This document shows, one piece after another, positions 15,598-24,567 of a DNA stretch of 64,000 bases. This DNA comes from Catenulispora acidiphila DSM 44928. GTDB taxonomy: Bacteria; Actinomycetota; Actinomycetes; Streptomycetales; Catenulisporaceae. A program made the translations under genes and the position numbers. The stretch covers positions 7,068,001-7,132,000 of the forward strand of contig NC_013131.1 of the NCBI RefSeq assembly GCF_000024025.1. Direction: 5' to 3'. A model generated the notes under the pieces. It was not told the DNA's origin. It worked only from the letters and a program-made list of their open reading frames with translations, and made no database searches. Positions within the stretch are counted from its first letter, which is position 1, and the number at the start of each line of letters is the position of its first letter.

Positions 15598-16967
15598 CCG
15601 CGACCGCCACGGACACCTCCGGGCCCGAGGCCGAAGCCCAGACCCCGGCCGCCCGCCCGGTCCCGGTGTCCCGCGTCCTGCGCTTCGAGCTGACCAAGCA
15701 GTTCTCCGCCTGGCGGGTACGCCTCCTGATCCTGCTGTGCTGGTTCGGCCCGGGGCTGCTGGTCTTCGCCATCGACCAGCAGAGCACCCTGCCCTCGGAC
15801 ACCCTGTTCGGCCGCTGGATGCACGCCACCGGCTGGGCCGGATCCCTGGTGGCGCTGGGCTTCTGCGGCACGTGGGGACTGCCGCTGATCACCTCCGTGG
15901 TGGCCGGCGACGTCTTCGCCTCCGAGGACCGCCTCGGTACCTGGCGCCACCTGCTCATCGCCATCCGCTCGCACCGCCGCATCTTCGCGGCCAAGGCGGT
16001 CGCCAGCCTCACCGTGATCCTGCTGCTGGTCGCGGGGCTCGCCTTCTCCAGCATGCTCGGCGGTCTGCTCGCCGAGGGGAACAACCCGCTGGTCGGGCTC
16101 GACGGCCACAGCCTGTCCGGCGGCGACGCCGGCGTCCAGGTCCTGCTCGCCTGGACCGCCGTCCTGGCGCCGACGCTCGCCCTGGCCGCCATCGGGCTGC
16201 TCGGCTCGATCGCGCTGGGCCGCTCGCCGATGGGCCTGCTGCTGCCGATGATCGTCGCGCTGGGCATGCAGACCGCGCAGATGCTGCCGCTGCCGGTCGC
16301 CGTCCGGCTCGCGCTGCCCGGCTACGCCTTCATCTCCTGGAACGGTCTGTTCGCCGACCCCGAGCAGCTCAAGCCGCTGCTGATCGGCATCGTCGTCAGC
16401 GTGGTGTGGGCCGTGGCCGCGACCGTGCTGGCCTATCTGCTCTTCCTGCGCCGGGACTTCACCAACCTGACCAACGACGGCGCCGGACGCAGGGTCCTGA
16501 CGATCGGCGTCCTGCCGCTGGCCGCCGTCCTGGCCGCGAGCGTCGGCGTGGTGGCGGCCGTGACGCCCGGCGCCGGCGGATCGGGCATCGACCAGAACAA
16601 GATCCAGCAGTCGGTCGCCACCGCCTTCGCGCACCTCTACCGGCTGCAGGAGCAGCAGATGCGCCGTCCGCCGCTCACCGAGGCACAGCTGCACAGCGCC
16701 GCCACCTGCCTCAAGAGCGAAGGGCTCGGCAAGCAGGAGGGTCCGGGGACCGACTGGCGCTGCACGGTCTCCTGGAGCGTCCCGGGCGACAACATCACCG
16801 CTCAGGCCGTCTACCAGCTCGACGTCACCGCCAACGGCCGCTACATCGCCGACGGCGACGGACCGCAGGAGGTCAACGGCTACTTCCTGATCGTCACCGG
16901 CGGCAAGACCGTGTCGAACCCGCTGTGGCAGTTCGACGGCAACGTCGATCTGGTCTCCGCGCACTGA
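15594..16967 (+). CDS. ABC-2 type transporter permease with C-terminal extracytoplasmic domain
   Basis: 457 residues. After a short cytosolic N-terminus come six transmembrane segments spread over about residues 40-300. A seventh hydrophobic stretch (VLTIGVLPLAAVLAASVGVVAAV, broken here as two pieces around ASVG) leads into a soluble C-terminal region of about 130 residues. That region contains two cysteines (AATCLKSEG and DWRCTVSW), which could form a disulfide outside the cell. Most ABC-2 permeases end at the last helix, so this extra domain is unusual. Coupled to the ATPase by ATGA overlap; transcription ends at the hairpin 14 nt downstream. Confidence 0.85.
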   Translation: MTATATDTSGPEAEAQTPAARPVPVSRVLRFELTKQFSAWRVRLLILLCWFGPGLLVFAIDQQSTLPSDTLFGRWMHATGWAGSLVALGFCGTWGLPLITSVVAGDVFASEDRLGTWRHLLIAIRSHRRIFAAKAVASLTVILLLVAGLAFSSMLGGLLAEGNNPLVGLDGHSLSGGDAGVQVLLAWTAVLAPTLALAAIGLLGSIALGRSPMGLLLPMIVALGMQTAQMLPLPVAVRLALPGYAFISWNGLFADPEQLKPLLIGIVVSVVWAVAATVLAYLLFLRRDFTNLTNDGAGRRVLTIGVLPLAAVLAASVGVVAAVTPGAGGSGIDQNKIQQSVATAFAHLYRLQEQQMRRPPLTEAQLHSAATCLKSEGLGKQEGPGTDWRCTVSWSVPGDNITAQAVYQLDVTANGRYIADGDGPQEVNGYFLIVTGGKTVSNPLWQFDGNVDLVSAH

Positions 16968-16980
16968 TCCCAGATGCACA

Positions 16981-17015
16981 GAACCGGCCGGGTGCGTTTC
17001 GCACCCGGCCGGTTC
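16981..17015. terminator. Strong bidirectional terminator hairpin
   Basis: A perfect 16-bp stem (GAACCGGCCGGGTGCG paired with CGCACCCGGCCGGTTC) with a TTT loop sits between the convergent ABC permease and phosphoesterase genes. There is no T-tract, as usual for actinobacterial terminators. It would serve both strands. Confidence 0.9.
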
Positions 17016-17051
17016 CCCGTTCGCTGAAGGAAATCAGCTCACGTTGGTCGA

Positions 17052-19808
17052 TCAGCTCACATTGACCGTGGCGTCGTCGACGACGAACGAGGTCTGGTAC
17101 TCGGCGTCCTCAACGCCGGTGAACTTCAGCGTCACCGTCTGCCCGGCGTAGGACGCCAGGCTGAGCGAGTGCAGCGAATATCCGGTGTTGGCGTTCAGAT
17201 TCGAGTACGTGTACAGGGTTCCCAGCACGGTGCCCGCCGGGTTGAGGACCTGCACCTTGAGCGTGTCGTACTTGGTGGTGGTCGTGGTCTCCGCGGTGTC
17301 GATGTGCATATAGAAGTTGAGTTTCTCGGTCGTGCACCCCGACGGCAGCGTCACCGTCTGGGCCAACGTGTCCGTGGTCGCCTTGCCCCAGCCGTCGATC
17401 CACGCGTCGTAGGTCCCGCCGTGCGGCGGCTCGGAGCTGCTGCTGTTGATCACCGAGAGCGGGGTGTGCGTCGAGGTGATCGCCCACGGCGCCGGGTTGG
17501 ACGCGCCGTTCTCGAAGCCCGGGTTGCCCAGCAGCTGCCCGGCGGTGCATCCGGTGCTGCCGGTCGGCGTGGCGGTGACCTCGTTGCTCTGCCCGCCCTC
17601 GCCGATGGGGTTCGACGCGGTGACGCGGTAGTAGTAGTCAACACCACTGGTTAGCCCAGTATCCGTGCACGTCAAAGTGCTGCCGCTCACGCCGCTGCAG
17701 CCGCCGGAGGTCACCAGCGATTCCGTGCCGCTGGACGTGCCGCGGTAGACGCTGTACTTGGTGATGTTCTCACCGCCGCTGCTCGCCGGCGCCTGCCAGT
17801 TCAGCGTCACCTGGTTGGTACCCGCTGCCGCGGTGAGGTTCTGTGGCGCGCTGGGCGGCGTGCCCATGATCGGCGACGCCGTGACGCTGACCGTCGACGT
17901 GGCCGTGTTCACCGGGGAGGCGCTGTCGGTCACCGTCAAGGTCGCCGTGTACGTCCCGGCGGCGGTGTAGCTGTGGCTCGGGTTCTGCGCCGTGCTCGTC
18001 GCGGAGCCGTCACCGAAGTTCCAGCTGTAGTGGTAAGCGGGAGTGCCTCCTGTCGCCGTTCCCGTGAAGTTCACGGCCAAGGGGATCTGTCCGGAGGTCG
18101 GAGTGCCCGCCGCCGAGGCCGCCAGCGGGCTGCCGACCGAGCTGACGTTCACCGCGACCTGGGAGGTCGCCGTCTTGACCGGGGAGGAGGTGTCGGTGAC
18201 CGTCAGCGTCGCGGTGTAGCTGCCCGCGGAGCTGTAGGTGTGGCTGGGGCTCTGCGTGGTGCTCGTCGCGCCGTCACCGAAGTTCCAGCTGTACTTGTAC
18301 GGCGCCGTGCCGCCGGTCGCCGAGCCGGTGAAGTTCACCGCGAGCGGTGCGTTGCCGGTGGTCGGGGAGGCCGTGGCCGAGGCGGACAGCGGGGTCGAGC
18401 CCTGGACCCAGAAGTCCTCCAGCGGGTCGCCGAGCGCGGCCTGGTCGTTGGTGGTCATCGGGAAGGTGTTCAGCCCGATGTTGTCGTTGGGGTCGATGAT
18501 GCCGGCCTTGACGTTCTGCATCGTCCGTTCCATCGCCGCGATCACGTTGTTGGTCGTGTACGCGACGTGGCTGACATACCCCTGCTTGACGTACTGCGAC
18601 GGGCCGATGACGACCAGCGGGACCCGGTAGGTGTTGCTGACGTGGTCGGTGCCGTTGTTGCCGTTCTGGGTGTCGTCCTCGGTGACGATGATCAGGGTGT
18701 TGTTCTTGTACGTCGCGTTGTTCTCGATCGCGTTGACCACGTTGTTGGTCGCGGTGTCGTTGCCCGGGATGTCCTGGTAGGTGCCCGGGTGGTCGTTGAA
18801 CAGCTCGACGTAGCTGTAGACCGGCAGGCCGTTGGTGTTGACGAAGTTGATGTAGTCGTTGGCGATGGTGCTGTCCGGAAGGCTCTGGTTGGAGCAGGTG
18901 TACTCGTTGTAGTGCAGCTCCTCCGGGATGCTCGTGCCCGGGCGGTTGGGGGGCAGGACCTCGGTCTTGCCGTCGGCGGGGTTCTTCCAGTAGCCCGAGC
19001 CGCTGCTGAGCATCCAGTAGAAGTCGCCGTTCATGACGAACGTGTACGGGCTGGAGCCGCTGCCGTTGCCGGTCGGCGCCGTGCAGGCGTTGGTGCCCTC
19101 GTTGGTGGGACCGTTGGTGTTGCTCAGGAAGCGGTCGAACTCCGTCCCGGTGGAGGGGTAGGTCTGCTGCTGGGAGCTGGACTGCGACTGGGCCGAGAAC
19201 AGCCACCAGTGGTTGGGACCGGAGGGCGGCTGCGTGCCCGTGCTGTAGGAGTCCGACAGCGCGTAGGTCTTGGCCAGGCTGTGCAGGTCCGGCACCGAGC
19301 TGATGTGGTTGGTGCTCTGCACCTTGCCGTTGCAGGAGGCCGAGATGGTGGTGGCGCAGTCGCCGAGGTAGTCGTCGAACGTGTGGTTCTCGCGGTAGAC
19401 GATGACGAAGTGCTGGAACGGCGGGAAGTACGGCGTCAGCGGGTTCACCGCCGCCACCGGCTGCTGGATCGCCGTGGCCGGCTTGCCGGCGGCGGCGGGC
19501 TCGTAGGTGATGCGGTTGTTCACCGAGAAGTCGTGCGGCTGCGGGAACTTCGTGAACTCCGAGCCGAGCGCGGCGAACTTGGCGCTGGAGCAGTCGAAGT
19601 TGTCGGGCCGGTAGGACTGGGGCCGCTGGCCGACCGGCAGGTTCTTGGCGTTCGTCGGGTCGGTGCTCGGGTTCCAGCCGATGAGGGTGCACGAGCCGGG
19701 GCCGGATGACGGCCTCGTACTCTGCAGCCCCTGTGCGGCTCCGATGCTCCCGCCCGCGATGAGGGCGAGGAACGCGGCGCCCGCGATCCAACGTTTCCGT
19801 CTGATCAT
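17052..19808 (-). CDS. Secreted phosphoesterase with two PKD domains, Fn3 and C-terminal adhesion-like domain
   Basis: 918-residue secreted protein. A basic N-terminus and hydrophobic signal peptide (about 1-28) precede a phosphoesterase domain of the acid phosphatase/phospholipase C superfamily (about 100-480; [43 protein letters not shown]). Two PKD domains follow ([18 protein letters not shown] and [17 protein letters not shown]), then a fibronectin type III domain ([18 protein letters not shown]) and a roughly 150-residue beta-rich C-terminal domain starting [10 protein letters not shown]. The PKD/Fn3 part probably binds polymers or cell surfaces. ATG 19808 has GGGAG 6 nt upstream and begins the signal peptide. 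No clear PHO box was seen in the upstream 216 bp. Confidence 0.9.
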   Translation of the reverse strand: MIRRKRWIAGAAFLALIAGGSIGAAQGLQSTRPSSGPGSCTLIGWNPSTDPTNAKNLPVGQRPQSYRPDNFDCSSAKFAALGSEFTKFPQPHDFSVNNRITYEPAAAGKPATAIQQPVAAVNPLTPYFPPFQHFVIVYRENHTFDDYLGDCATTISASCNGKVQSTNHISSVPDLHSLAKTYALSDSYSTGTQPPSGPNHWWLFSAQSQSSSQQQTYPSTGTEFDRFLSNTNGPTNEGTNACTAPTGNGSGSSPYTFVMNGDFYWMLSSGSGYWKNPADGKTEVLPPNRPGTSIPEELHYNEYTCSNQSLPDSTIANDYINFVNTNGLPVYSYVELFNDHPGTYQDIPGNDTATNNVVNAIENNATYKNNTLIIVTEDDTQNGNNGTDHVSNTYRVPLVVIGPSQYVKQGYVSHVAYTTNNVIAAMERTMQNVKAGIIDPNDNIGLNTFPMTTNDQAALGDPLEDFWVQGSTPLSASATASPTTGNAPLAVNFTGSATGGTAPYKYSWNFGDGATSTTQSPSHTYSSAGSYTATLTVTDTSSPVKTATSQVAVNVSSVGSPLAASAAGTPTSGQIPLAVNFTGTATGGTPAYHYSWNFGDGSATSTAQNPSHSYTAAGTYTATLTVTDSASPVNTATSTVSVTASPIMGTPPSAPQNLTAAAGTNQVTLNWQAPASSGGENITKYSVYRGTSSGTESLVTSGGCSGVSGSTLTCTDTGLTSGVDYYYRVTASNPIGEGGQSNEVTATPTGSTGCTAGQLLGNPGFENGASNPAPWAITSTHTPLSVINSSSSEPPHGGTYDAWIDGWGKATTDTLAQTVTLPSGCTTEKLNFYMHIDTAETTTTTKYDTLKVQVLNPAGTVLGTLYTYSNLNANTGYSLHSLSLASYAGQTVTLKFTGVEDAEYQTSFVVDDATVNVS

Positions 19809-19980
19809 TGGTGCTCCCTGAGTGGGGGATGTGGGGAACGGCGGGGAAGTGGCGACGGTATTGTCCAGGCGAATAAGGGTCCGGACAAGGCCTGTCAGGG
19901 CACAGAACCCGCTGATAGCGACGGCTTTCATTCGTCGTTGGTCCACAGTTGGCCGATCGAACGGCGCCCGGGACGGTCAA

Positions 19981-19994
19981 CGCGACATATCGCG
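19981..19994 (+). promoter_or_regulatory. Palindromic operator candidate CGCGA-CATA-TCGCG
   Basis: A perfect 5-bp inverted repeat lies 31 bp before the DUF1707 gene start, around the -35 position of its putative leaderless promoter. It carries the 12-mer CGCGACATATCG, identical to the one in front of the small membrane protein at 10924-11304 and in the same orientation relative to the gene. Confidence 0.4.
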
Positions 19995-20012
19995 TTCGGG
20001 ATGGTTTCCGGC

Positions 20013-20018
20013 TACACT
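20013..20018 (+). promoter_or_regulatory. Putative -10 element of leaderless promoter (TACACT)
   Basis: TACACT ends exactly 6 nt before ATG 20025 with no Shine-Dalgarno between, the clearest example of the leaderless start pattern in this window. Confidence 0.5.
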
Positions 20019-20024
20019 GACCGC

Positions 20025-20729
20025 ATGACTTCCGCGCCCGAAGAGAGCCGGTTCGTGCCGGTCATCGTGCCCGATGCCGCAGAGGTTTCGGAGGTTCCGG
20101 AGGCTCCGGCTGTCGCCCCGGGCGGCGGCGTCCAGGTCCGCGCCTCCGACGCCGAGCGCGACGAGGTGGCGGCGGTCCTCGCCGAAGCGCTGGCCCAGGG
20201 CCGGCTGACCAGCGCCGAACTGGCCGAGCGCATCGATGCGGCGTACTCCGCCACGACCCGCGCCGAGCTGGTCCCGCTCACCGCCGACCTGCCCGACGAC
20301 ATGCGCAAAGCACCGGCCACCGGCCCGCTCGCGGCGGTGGAACGCCAGGAGCTGAGCGCGACCTTCAGCAAGGTGATCCGCTCCGGCCGCTGGGTCGCCG
20401 GGCGGCACACCGTGGCCACCGCGCGCTTCGGGGCGCTGATCGTGAACCTGGCCGACGCCGTGCTGCCGGGCCGCGAGATCACCCTGGACGTCAACGCCTT
20501 CTGCGGCAAGGCGATCATCACGGTCCCGGAGAACGCGCGCGTGGTCGACGAGGGCGGCGCGCTGTTCGGCAAGCGCTCGGTCACCGGCAGCGCGCCGGAG
20601 GGCGCCGAGGACGGACCGCTGATCCGGATCACCGGCAAGTCCACGTTCGGCAAGATCGTCGTGCACCGCGGCGGACGCGGCAGCGACAACCCCTACGTGT
20701 GGTGGCGGGAGAACCGGCACCAGCGCTGA
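20025..20729 (+). CDS. DUF1707 domain protein with LiaF-like C-terminus
   Basis: 234 residues. A DUF1707 SHOCT-like helical domain (about 40-92) opens VRASDAERDEVAAVLAEAL and ends TRAELVPLTADLP. The C-terminal part (about 135-215) resembles the cell-wall-stress LiaF-like beta-helical domain (TVATARFGALIVNL, ITVPENARVVDEGGALFGKR, ITGKSTFGKIVV). No transmembrane helix is evident. Such proteins are widespread in actinobacteria and are thought to be envelope-stress linked; direct evidence is thin. ATG 20025 fits the leaderless promoter. Possibly repressed through the palindrome just upstream. Confidence 0.85.
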   Translation: MTSAPEESRFVPVIVPDAAEVSEVPEAPAVAPGGGVQVRASDAERDEVAAVLAEALAQGRLTSAELAERIDAAYSATTRAELVPLTADLPDDMRKAPATGPLAAVERQELSATFSKVIRSGRWVAGRHTVATARFGALIVNLADAVLPGREITLDVNAFCGKAIITVPENARVVDEGGALFGKRSVTGSAPEGAEDGPLIRITGKSTFGKIVVHRGGRGSDNPYVWWRENRHQR

Positions 20730-20820
20730 GCCTTGATATCCGAGCTCTGAAAATCAGGCGCGCCCGCCGGGTTCGGTGCGCGAGACTTCCCCGAGGTAGG
20801 AACAGAACGGGGAAGCCTTC

Positions 20821-21435
20821 ATGGGCAACGAAAACAACCTTCCGCTGCACCAGGTGCGCGCGGACTACGACCGCGAAACGATCGTGGTCTATCAGGCCTA
20901 TCGTGCGCAGATCGCCGAGCCGGCGGTGCGCGCGCAGCGCTTCGTCGAGCCCTTCTCGCTGCAGCGGATGACCTGGATCAAGCCGTCGTTCCTGTGGATG
21001 ATGGGGCGCAGCAACTGGGCCCGCAAGCCGGGGCAGGAGCACGTGCTGGCCGTCCGGATCACCCGCGAGGGCTGGGAGAACGCGCTGTCGCAGGCGGTGC
21101 TGACCGGTTACAAGCGCGGCGTGCACGCCGACCACGCGGACTGGGAACAGCAGATGAAGCACGCGAGGGTCCACGTCCAGTGGGACCCGGAGCGCACGCT
21201 GTCCGGCGCGGTCCTGGACGCCCGCTCGATCCAGGTCGGGCTGAGCCGCCACGTCGTCGCCGACTACGTCAACGCCTGGACCACCGAGATCCGCGACATC
21301 ACGCCGACGGTGCGCAAGATGGCCGACCTGCTCAAGGAGGGCCGCAAGGACCGCGCAGCGCAGCACCTGCCGAAGGAGCGGCCATATGAGTTGCCGCCGC
21401 ACATCGCGCGGCGGCTTCGCGGAGAGCGGGGTTAG
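20821..21435 (+). CDS. DUF4291 family protein
   Basis: 204 residues. The sequence matches the DUF4291 pattern: ADYDRETIVVYQAYRAQIA, the RMTWIKPSFLWMMGRSNWA core, VQWDPERTLSG and the SIQVGLSRHVVADYV end. The reaction is unknown; the family is soluble and widespread in bacteria and fungi. GGGGAAG about 6 nt before ATG 20821 serves as ribosome site. Its stop overlaps the convergent deazaflavin oxidoreductase stop by 4 bp. Confidence 0.85.
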   Translation: MGNENNLPLHQVRADYDRETIVVYQAYRAQIAEPAVRAQRFVEPFSLQRMTWIKPSFLWMMGRSNWARKPGQEHVLAVRITREGWENALSQAVLTGYKRGVHADHADWEQQMKHARVHVQWDPERTLSGAVLDARSIQVGLSRHVVADYVNAWTTEIRDITPTVRKMADLLKEGRKDRAAQHLPKERPYELPPHIARRLRGERG

Positions 21436-21866
21436 GCAGCCGGCTCGAGGACGACGATCGGGATCTTGCGGGACGTGCCTTTCTGGTACTCGTCGAACTG
21501 CGGCGCCTTGGCGACCACGTCGGCGTACAGCGCGTCCCGCTCGTCCTCAGCGGCGACGCGCGCGGACACCTTCACGGTGCGCACGGCCTCCTCGCCCGGT
21601 ACCTCGAGGGCGATGTCGGGGTTCGCCCGCAGGTTGTGGAACCACGCCGGGTGGTTGTCCCGGCCGGCGTTGGACGCCACGATCACCCAGCTGCCGCCGT
21701 CCTGCGCGAACCCGGCGAGCGGGGTGACGTAGGCCGCGCCGGACTTCGCTCCGGTGTGGTGCAACAGGACCAAGCCCTTGCCACCGAACTGCTCGACGCT
21801 GCCGGCGTTGGCCCGGAACTCCTTGATGACCTCTTCGTTCCAGGATTGACGTTCATCGTTGCTCAT
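21432..21866 (-). CDS. Deazaflavin (F420)-dependent nitroreductase-family oxidoreductase
   Basis: 144-residue split beta-barrel protein of the Ddn/FDOR-A type. Diagnostic segments are LVLLHHTGAKSGAAYVTPLAG, GSWVIVASNAGRDNHPAWFHNLRANPD and FDEYQKGTSRKIPIVVLEP. Family members use F420H2 to reduce quinones or nitro compounds. ATG 21866 gives a typical length; the longer frame to 22505 is antisense to gluconokinase. Convergent with the DUF4291 gene. Confidence 0.9.
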   Translation of the reverse strand: MSNDERQSWNEEVIKEFRANAGSVEQFGGKGLVLLHHTGAKSGAAYVTPLAGFAQDGGSWVIVASNAGRDNHPAWFHNLRANPDIALEVPGEEAVRTVKVSARVAAEDERDALYADVVAKAPQFDEYQKGTSRKIPIVVLEPAA

Positions 21867-21983
21867 ACCGGCTCGAGCTTCCGGTCGAAGGGGTTTTATT
21901 CCCGCCTGGTCCGGACCTCCCTCGAATGGCCCGTCCGGACTCGTCGGCGAGCACCCCGACCTCGGCGGTGCCAGGCTGGAACC

Positions 21984-22565
21984 ATGGAGCGACCGACCTC
22001 TGACCGGACGGCGGCGACCCCCGGGACGGCGCCGCCGGTCGTGGTCGTCACCGGCGTCTCCGGCTCCGGCAAGTCGACCGTCGGCGCCGCCCTGGCCGGC
22101 CGCCTGGGCTGGGACTGGGCCGACGGCGACGCCTTCCACCCGGGCGAGAACATCGCCAAGATGGCCGCGCACGAACCCCTCACCGACGCCGACCGCCTCC
22201 CCTGGCTGGCCGAGATCGGCCGCTGGATCGACCGGGCCGCCGACGCCGACCGCGCCGCCGTCATCGCCTGCTCGGCGCTCAAGCGCTCCTACCGCGACCT
22301 GCTGCGCGCCAAGCGTCCCCAGGTCCGCATGGTCTACCTGATCGTCGACCTGAAGACGCTGCACCAGCGCCTGACCGACCGCCGAGGGCACATGTTCCAC
22401 GCGGACATGCTCGGCAGCCAGCTCGCGGCGCTGGAGCCGCCGACGCCGGAGGAGGGCGTGCTGATGGTGAAGTCCGAGGGGTCGGTGGACCAGACGGTGG
22501 ATCACATCATCGCGTGGGAGCGGTTGGGCGGCTATGTGCCGGCCGAGGAGGGGCGGCGGGTGTAG
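21984..22565 (+). CDS. Gluconokinase (GntK type)
   Basis: 193-residue P-loop kinase phosphorylating D-gluconate to 6-phosphogluconate. Walker A GVSGSGKST, the substrate region DGDAFHPGENIAKMAAHEPLTDADRLPWL and CSALKRSYRDLLR are hallmark motifs. ATG 21984 is preceded at 6 nt by CAGGCT with no ribosome site, fitting the leaderless pattern. No gluconate permease or GntR regulator is adjacent. Confidence 0.92.
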   Translation: MERPTSDRTAATPGTAPPVVVVTGVSGSGKSTVGAALAGRLGWDWADGDAFHPGENIAKMAAHEPLTDADRLPWLAEIGRWIDRAADADRAAVIACSALKRSYRDLLRAKRPQVRMVYLIVDLKTLHQRLTDRRGHMFHADMLGSQLAALEPPTPEEGVLMVKSEGSVDQTVDHIIAWERLGGYVPAEEGRRV

Positions 22566-22655
22566 GGGCGGTTGTAGGGGCTGTAGGGGCGGGAGGGGTT
22601 CCCGCTGCTCCTGCTGCTCCTGCTGCTCTCGCCGCTCCTACTGCTCCCGCCGCTC
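22565..22655 (+). repeat. G-tract cluster followed by CTGCTC-type simple repeat
   Basis: Directly at the gluconokinase stop the plus strand has G-runs at 22565-22568, 22577-22580, 22586-22589, 22591-22593 and 22595-22598, fitting a G-quadruplex. From about 22602 to 22655 follows a pyrimidine-rich run of degenerate CTGCTC/CCGCTC units. The block fills the gap between two convergent genes and may end transcription. Confidence 0.75.
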
Positions 22656-22663
22656 CCGTCCCA

Positions 22664-23422
22664 TCACCCGATCGTGGCAGCCACGCCGTAGTGGTCCGAC
22701 AGGTACCGGTCCTGCCCGTCGCCCATCCGCACCTTCTCCTGCATCACCACTTCGGCTTTCGCGGGCACGCCCGGCGAGACCAGGATCTGGTCCAGCGCGG
22801 CGCCGTCCCAGCCGGGGACCGGGCGGAAGGTCGTGGCGGCGTCGCCGTCGAAGGCGTCCCGCAGCCCGGAGGCGGCCTGGAAGCCCTCGAAGAGCCAGGA
22901 GTCGCGCGGGACGTTGAAGTCCCCGACGGCGATGACCGGCTCGCCGGAGTCGATGCGGCGGATCGCCTGCGCCATCCGCGCCAGCTCCGCCTGCTGGACG
23001 CGGGTGAACGGCGCGGCCTGCGACCAGTCGGTCTCGTGGTTCGGCGACAGGTGCGTGTTGGTGACGGTGAAGAACTCCCCGTCGACGGCGAAGCGGGCCA
23101 CCAGCACGCCCCGGCGCATCACCACGTCCGCCCGCCACTTCGCCGGCGCGGCGACAACGTGGTAGCGGTGCCCGACCAGCGGGACGCGCGAGAGCGTCAG
23201 CAGCCCGCCGGCGACCGTCGGCAGCCTGGTGCCGTGGGCGGCGTACGGGAACGAGGTCTTCGTCAGCGAACGGATCAGCCCGAAGCTCGGCGGCAGCGAG
23301 AGCTCCTGAAGACAGACCACGTCGTAGTCGGAGTCCGCCAAGACCTCGGCCAGCGCGCGCAGCCGAACCCTGGGCTTGTCCTTGTAGAGCGTGTTGAGCG
23401 ACAACACCCGAATCTTCGGCAC
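22664..23422 (-). CDS. Endonuclease/exonuclease/phosphatase family hydrolase
   Basis: 252-residue metal-dependent hydrolase with the EEP catalytic set: LSLNTLYK, VVCLQELSLP (Glu), NTHLSPNHE (His), VIAVGDFNVP (Asp/Asn) and LSDHYGV (Asp/His). The family spans nucleases, phosphoinositide phosphatases and sphingomyelinases. No signal peptide is seen, so it is probably cytosolic. Starts 2 nt after the permease stop, as last gene of a four-gene coupled operon with an unknown helical protein and an ABC-2 transporter, which makes a shared role likely. Confidence 0.88.
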   Translation of the reverse strand: MPKIRVLSLNTLYKDKPRVRLRALAEVLADSDYDVVCLQELSLPPSFGLIRSLTKTSFPYAAHGTRLPTVAGGLLTLSRVPLVGHRYHVVAAPAKWRADVVMRRGVLVARFAVDGEFFTVTNTHLSPNHETDWSQAAPFTRVQQAELARMAQAIRRIDSGEPVIAVGDFNVPRDSWLFEGFQAASGLRDAFDGDAATTFRPVPGWDGAALDQILVSPGVPAKAEVVMQEKVRMGDGQDRYLSDHYGVAATIG

Positions 23423-23424
23423 GG

Positions 23425-24567
23425 CTACGCCCTCCTCCCGGCGGTCCAGGCGACCCGCATCGGGACCTTGGACCCGAACCGCAACACAGAGTTCTCATAC
23501 ACCCTGGCGCCCGCACCGACGATCCCGACCGTCAGCACCGCCATCAACCCGATCGCCACCACCGGCTCCCACCACGAGGCATCACCCCCGGCAATCCGCA
23601 CCGGCTGGATCAGCACCGAGAACGGCGGCACCAAAGAAAGCACCCGCACCCACACCGCATCCGGATTGCTCAGCGCCGCGAACGCAGCAAAGTAGGGCAC
23701 CATCAGCAGCAAGTTCAACGGCTGCACCGCCGTCTGCATCTCCTCCTGCCGCGACACCCGAGCCGCCACAGCGGCATAAGCGGAGGCATAGAAGATGTAC
23801 CCGAGCACGAACCAAACCGCGACGATCCCCACGGTCTGCCAAATCTGCCCGGTCATATGCAAAGCCCCGGTCGCCGACCCCGCACCGATCCCCACCGCGG
23901 CAGTAGCGGCCAACTGCAACAGCCCCAACGCCCCGATCCCGATGATCTTCCCGGTCAACAACACCCGAGCCGAAGTGCTCGACAACAGCACCTCAATGAC
24001 CCGACTGGCCTTCTCCTCCACCACCCCGGTCGCGACCCACATGCAATAGGCGATCATCTGACTGAACAACATGATCTCGGCAATCAGCGCCACAGTCTTC
24101 CGCTGCCCCGCATCAGGATCCTTCGGCGCCAACTTGACCGTACTCTGCCCCTGCAACTGATCCAGATCCGTCACCTGCGAAGCCAGATTCGCCCCAGCGA
24201 GCACCGGCGCCAACTTCGGATCAACGGAATCCTGCACATAAATCTGCCCGCCATCAACGAGCGCATCCATCTTCCCGCTCTTGACCAGCGCCTGCCCACC
24301 CGCAGAATCGGTGACCAGACTCGACGTCAGCTTGATCTCATAAGCCGGCGCCTGCCGCTCAGCAATCTGCTGCTCAGCCGCCGCACGAGGCCCAGCAAAC
24401 CCGACCGTGAACGACGGAGTCTTGTTGTGACTCGAAACCAACGAAGAAATCACCACCGCCACCACCACGATCAGCAGCGAAATCCCCACCGAGACCGCGA
24501 ACCCCCGATCCCGCCCCCGCTCCCGAAACTCCCGCCGCATGACAAGCCGAACAGCGCTGCGATTCAC
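23425..24567 (-). CDS. ABC-2 type transporter permease (NatB-like)
   Basis: 380 residues: N-terminal cytosolic basic segment, first transmembrane helix (about 23-44), a large extracytoplasmic loop of about 130 residues, then at least five helices with the NatB-like signature GVVEEKASRVIEVLLSST. Starts at GTG 24567, overlapping the ATPase stop by 4 nt (GTGA). Na+ or drug efflux is the usual role of the family; the substrate here is unknown. Confidence 0.88.
   Translation of the reverse strand: MNRSAVRLVMRREFRERGRDRGFAVSVGISLLIVVVAVVISSLVSSHNKTPSFTVGFAGPRAAAEQQIAERQAPAYEIKLTSSLVTDSAGGQALVKSGKMDALVDGGQIYVQDSVDPKLAPVLAGANLASQVTDLDQLQGQSTVKLAPKDPDAGQRKTVALIAEIMLFSQMIAYCMWVATGVVEEKASRVIEVLLSSTSARVLLTGKIIGIGALGLLQLAATAAVGIGAGSATGALHMTGQIWQTVGIVAVWFVLGYIFYASAYAAVAARVSRQEEMQTAVQPLNLLLMVPYFAAFAALSNPDAVWVRVLSLVPPFSVLIQPVRIAGGDASWWEPVVAIGLMAVLTVGIVGAGARVYENSVLRFGSKVPMRVAWTAGRRA

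Noticed and set aside
17973-19709. 578-codon open frame on the plus strand
   Set aside because: Antisense to the secreted phosphoesterase; composition (Val/Arg/Gly/Asp-rich) is that of a shadow frame.
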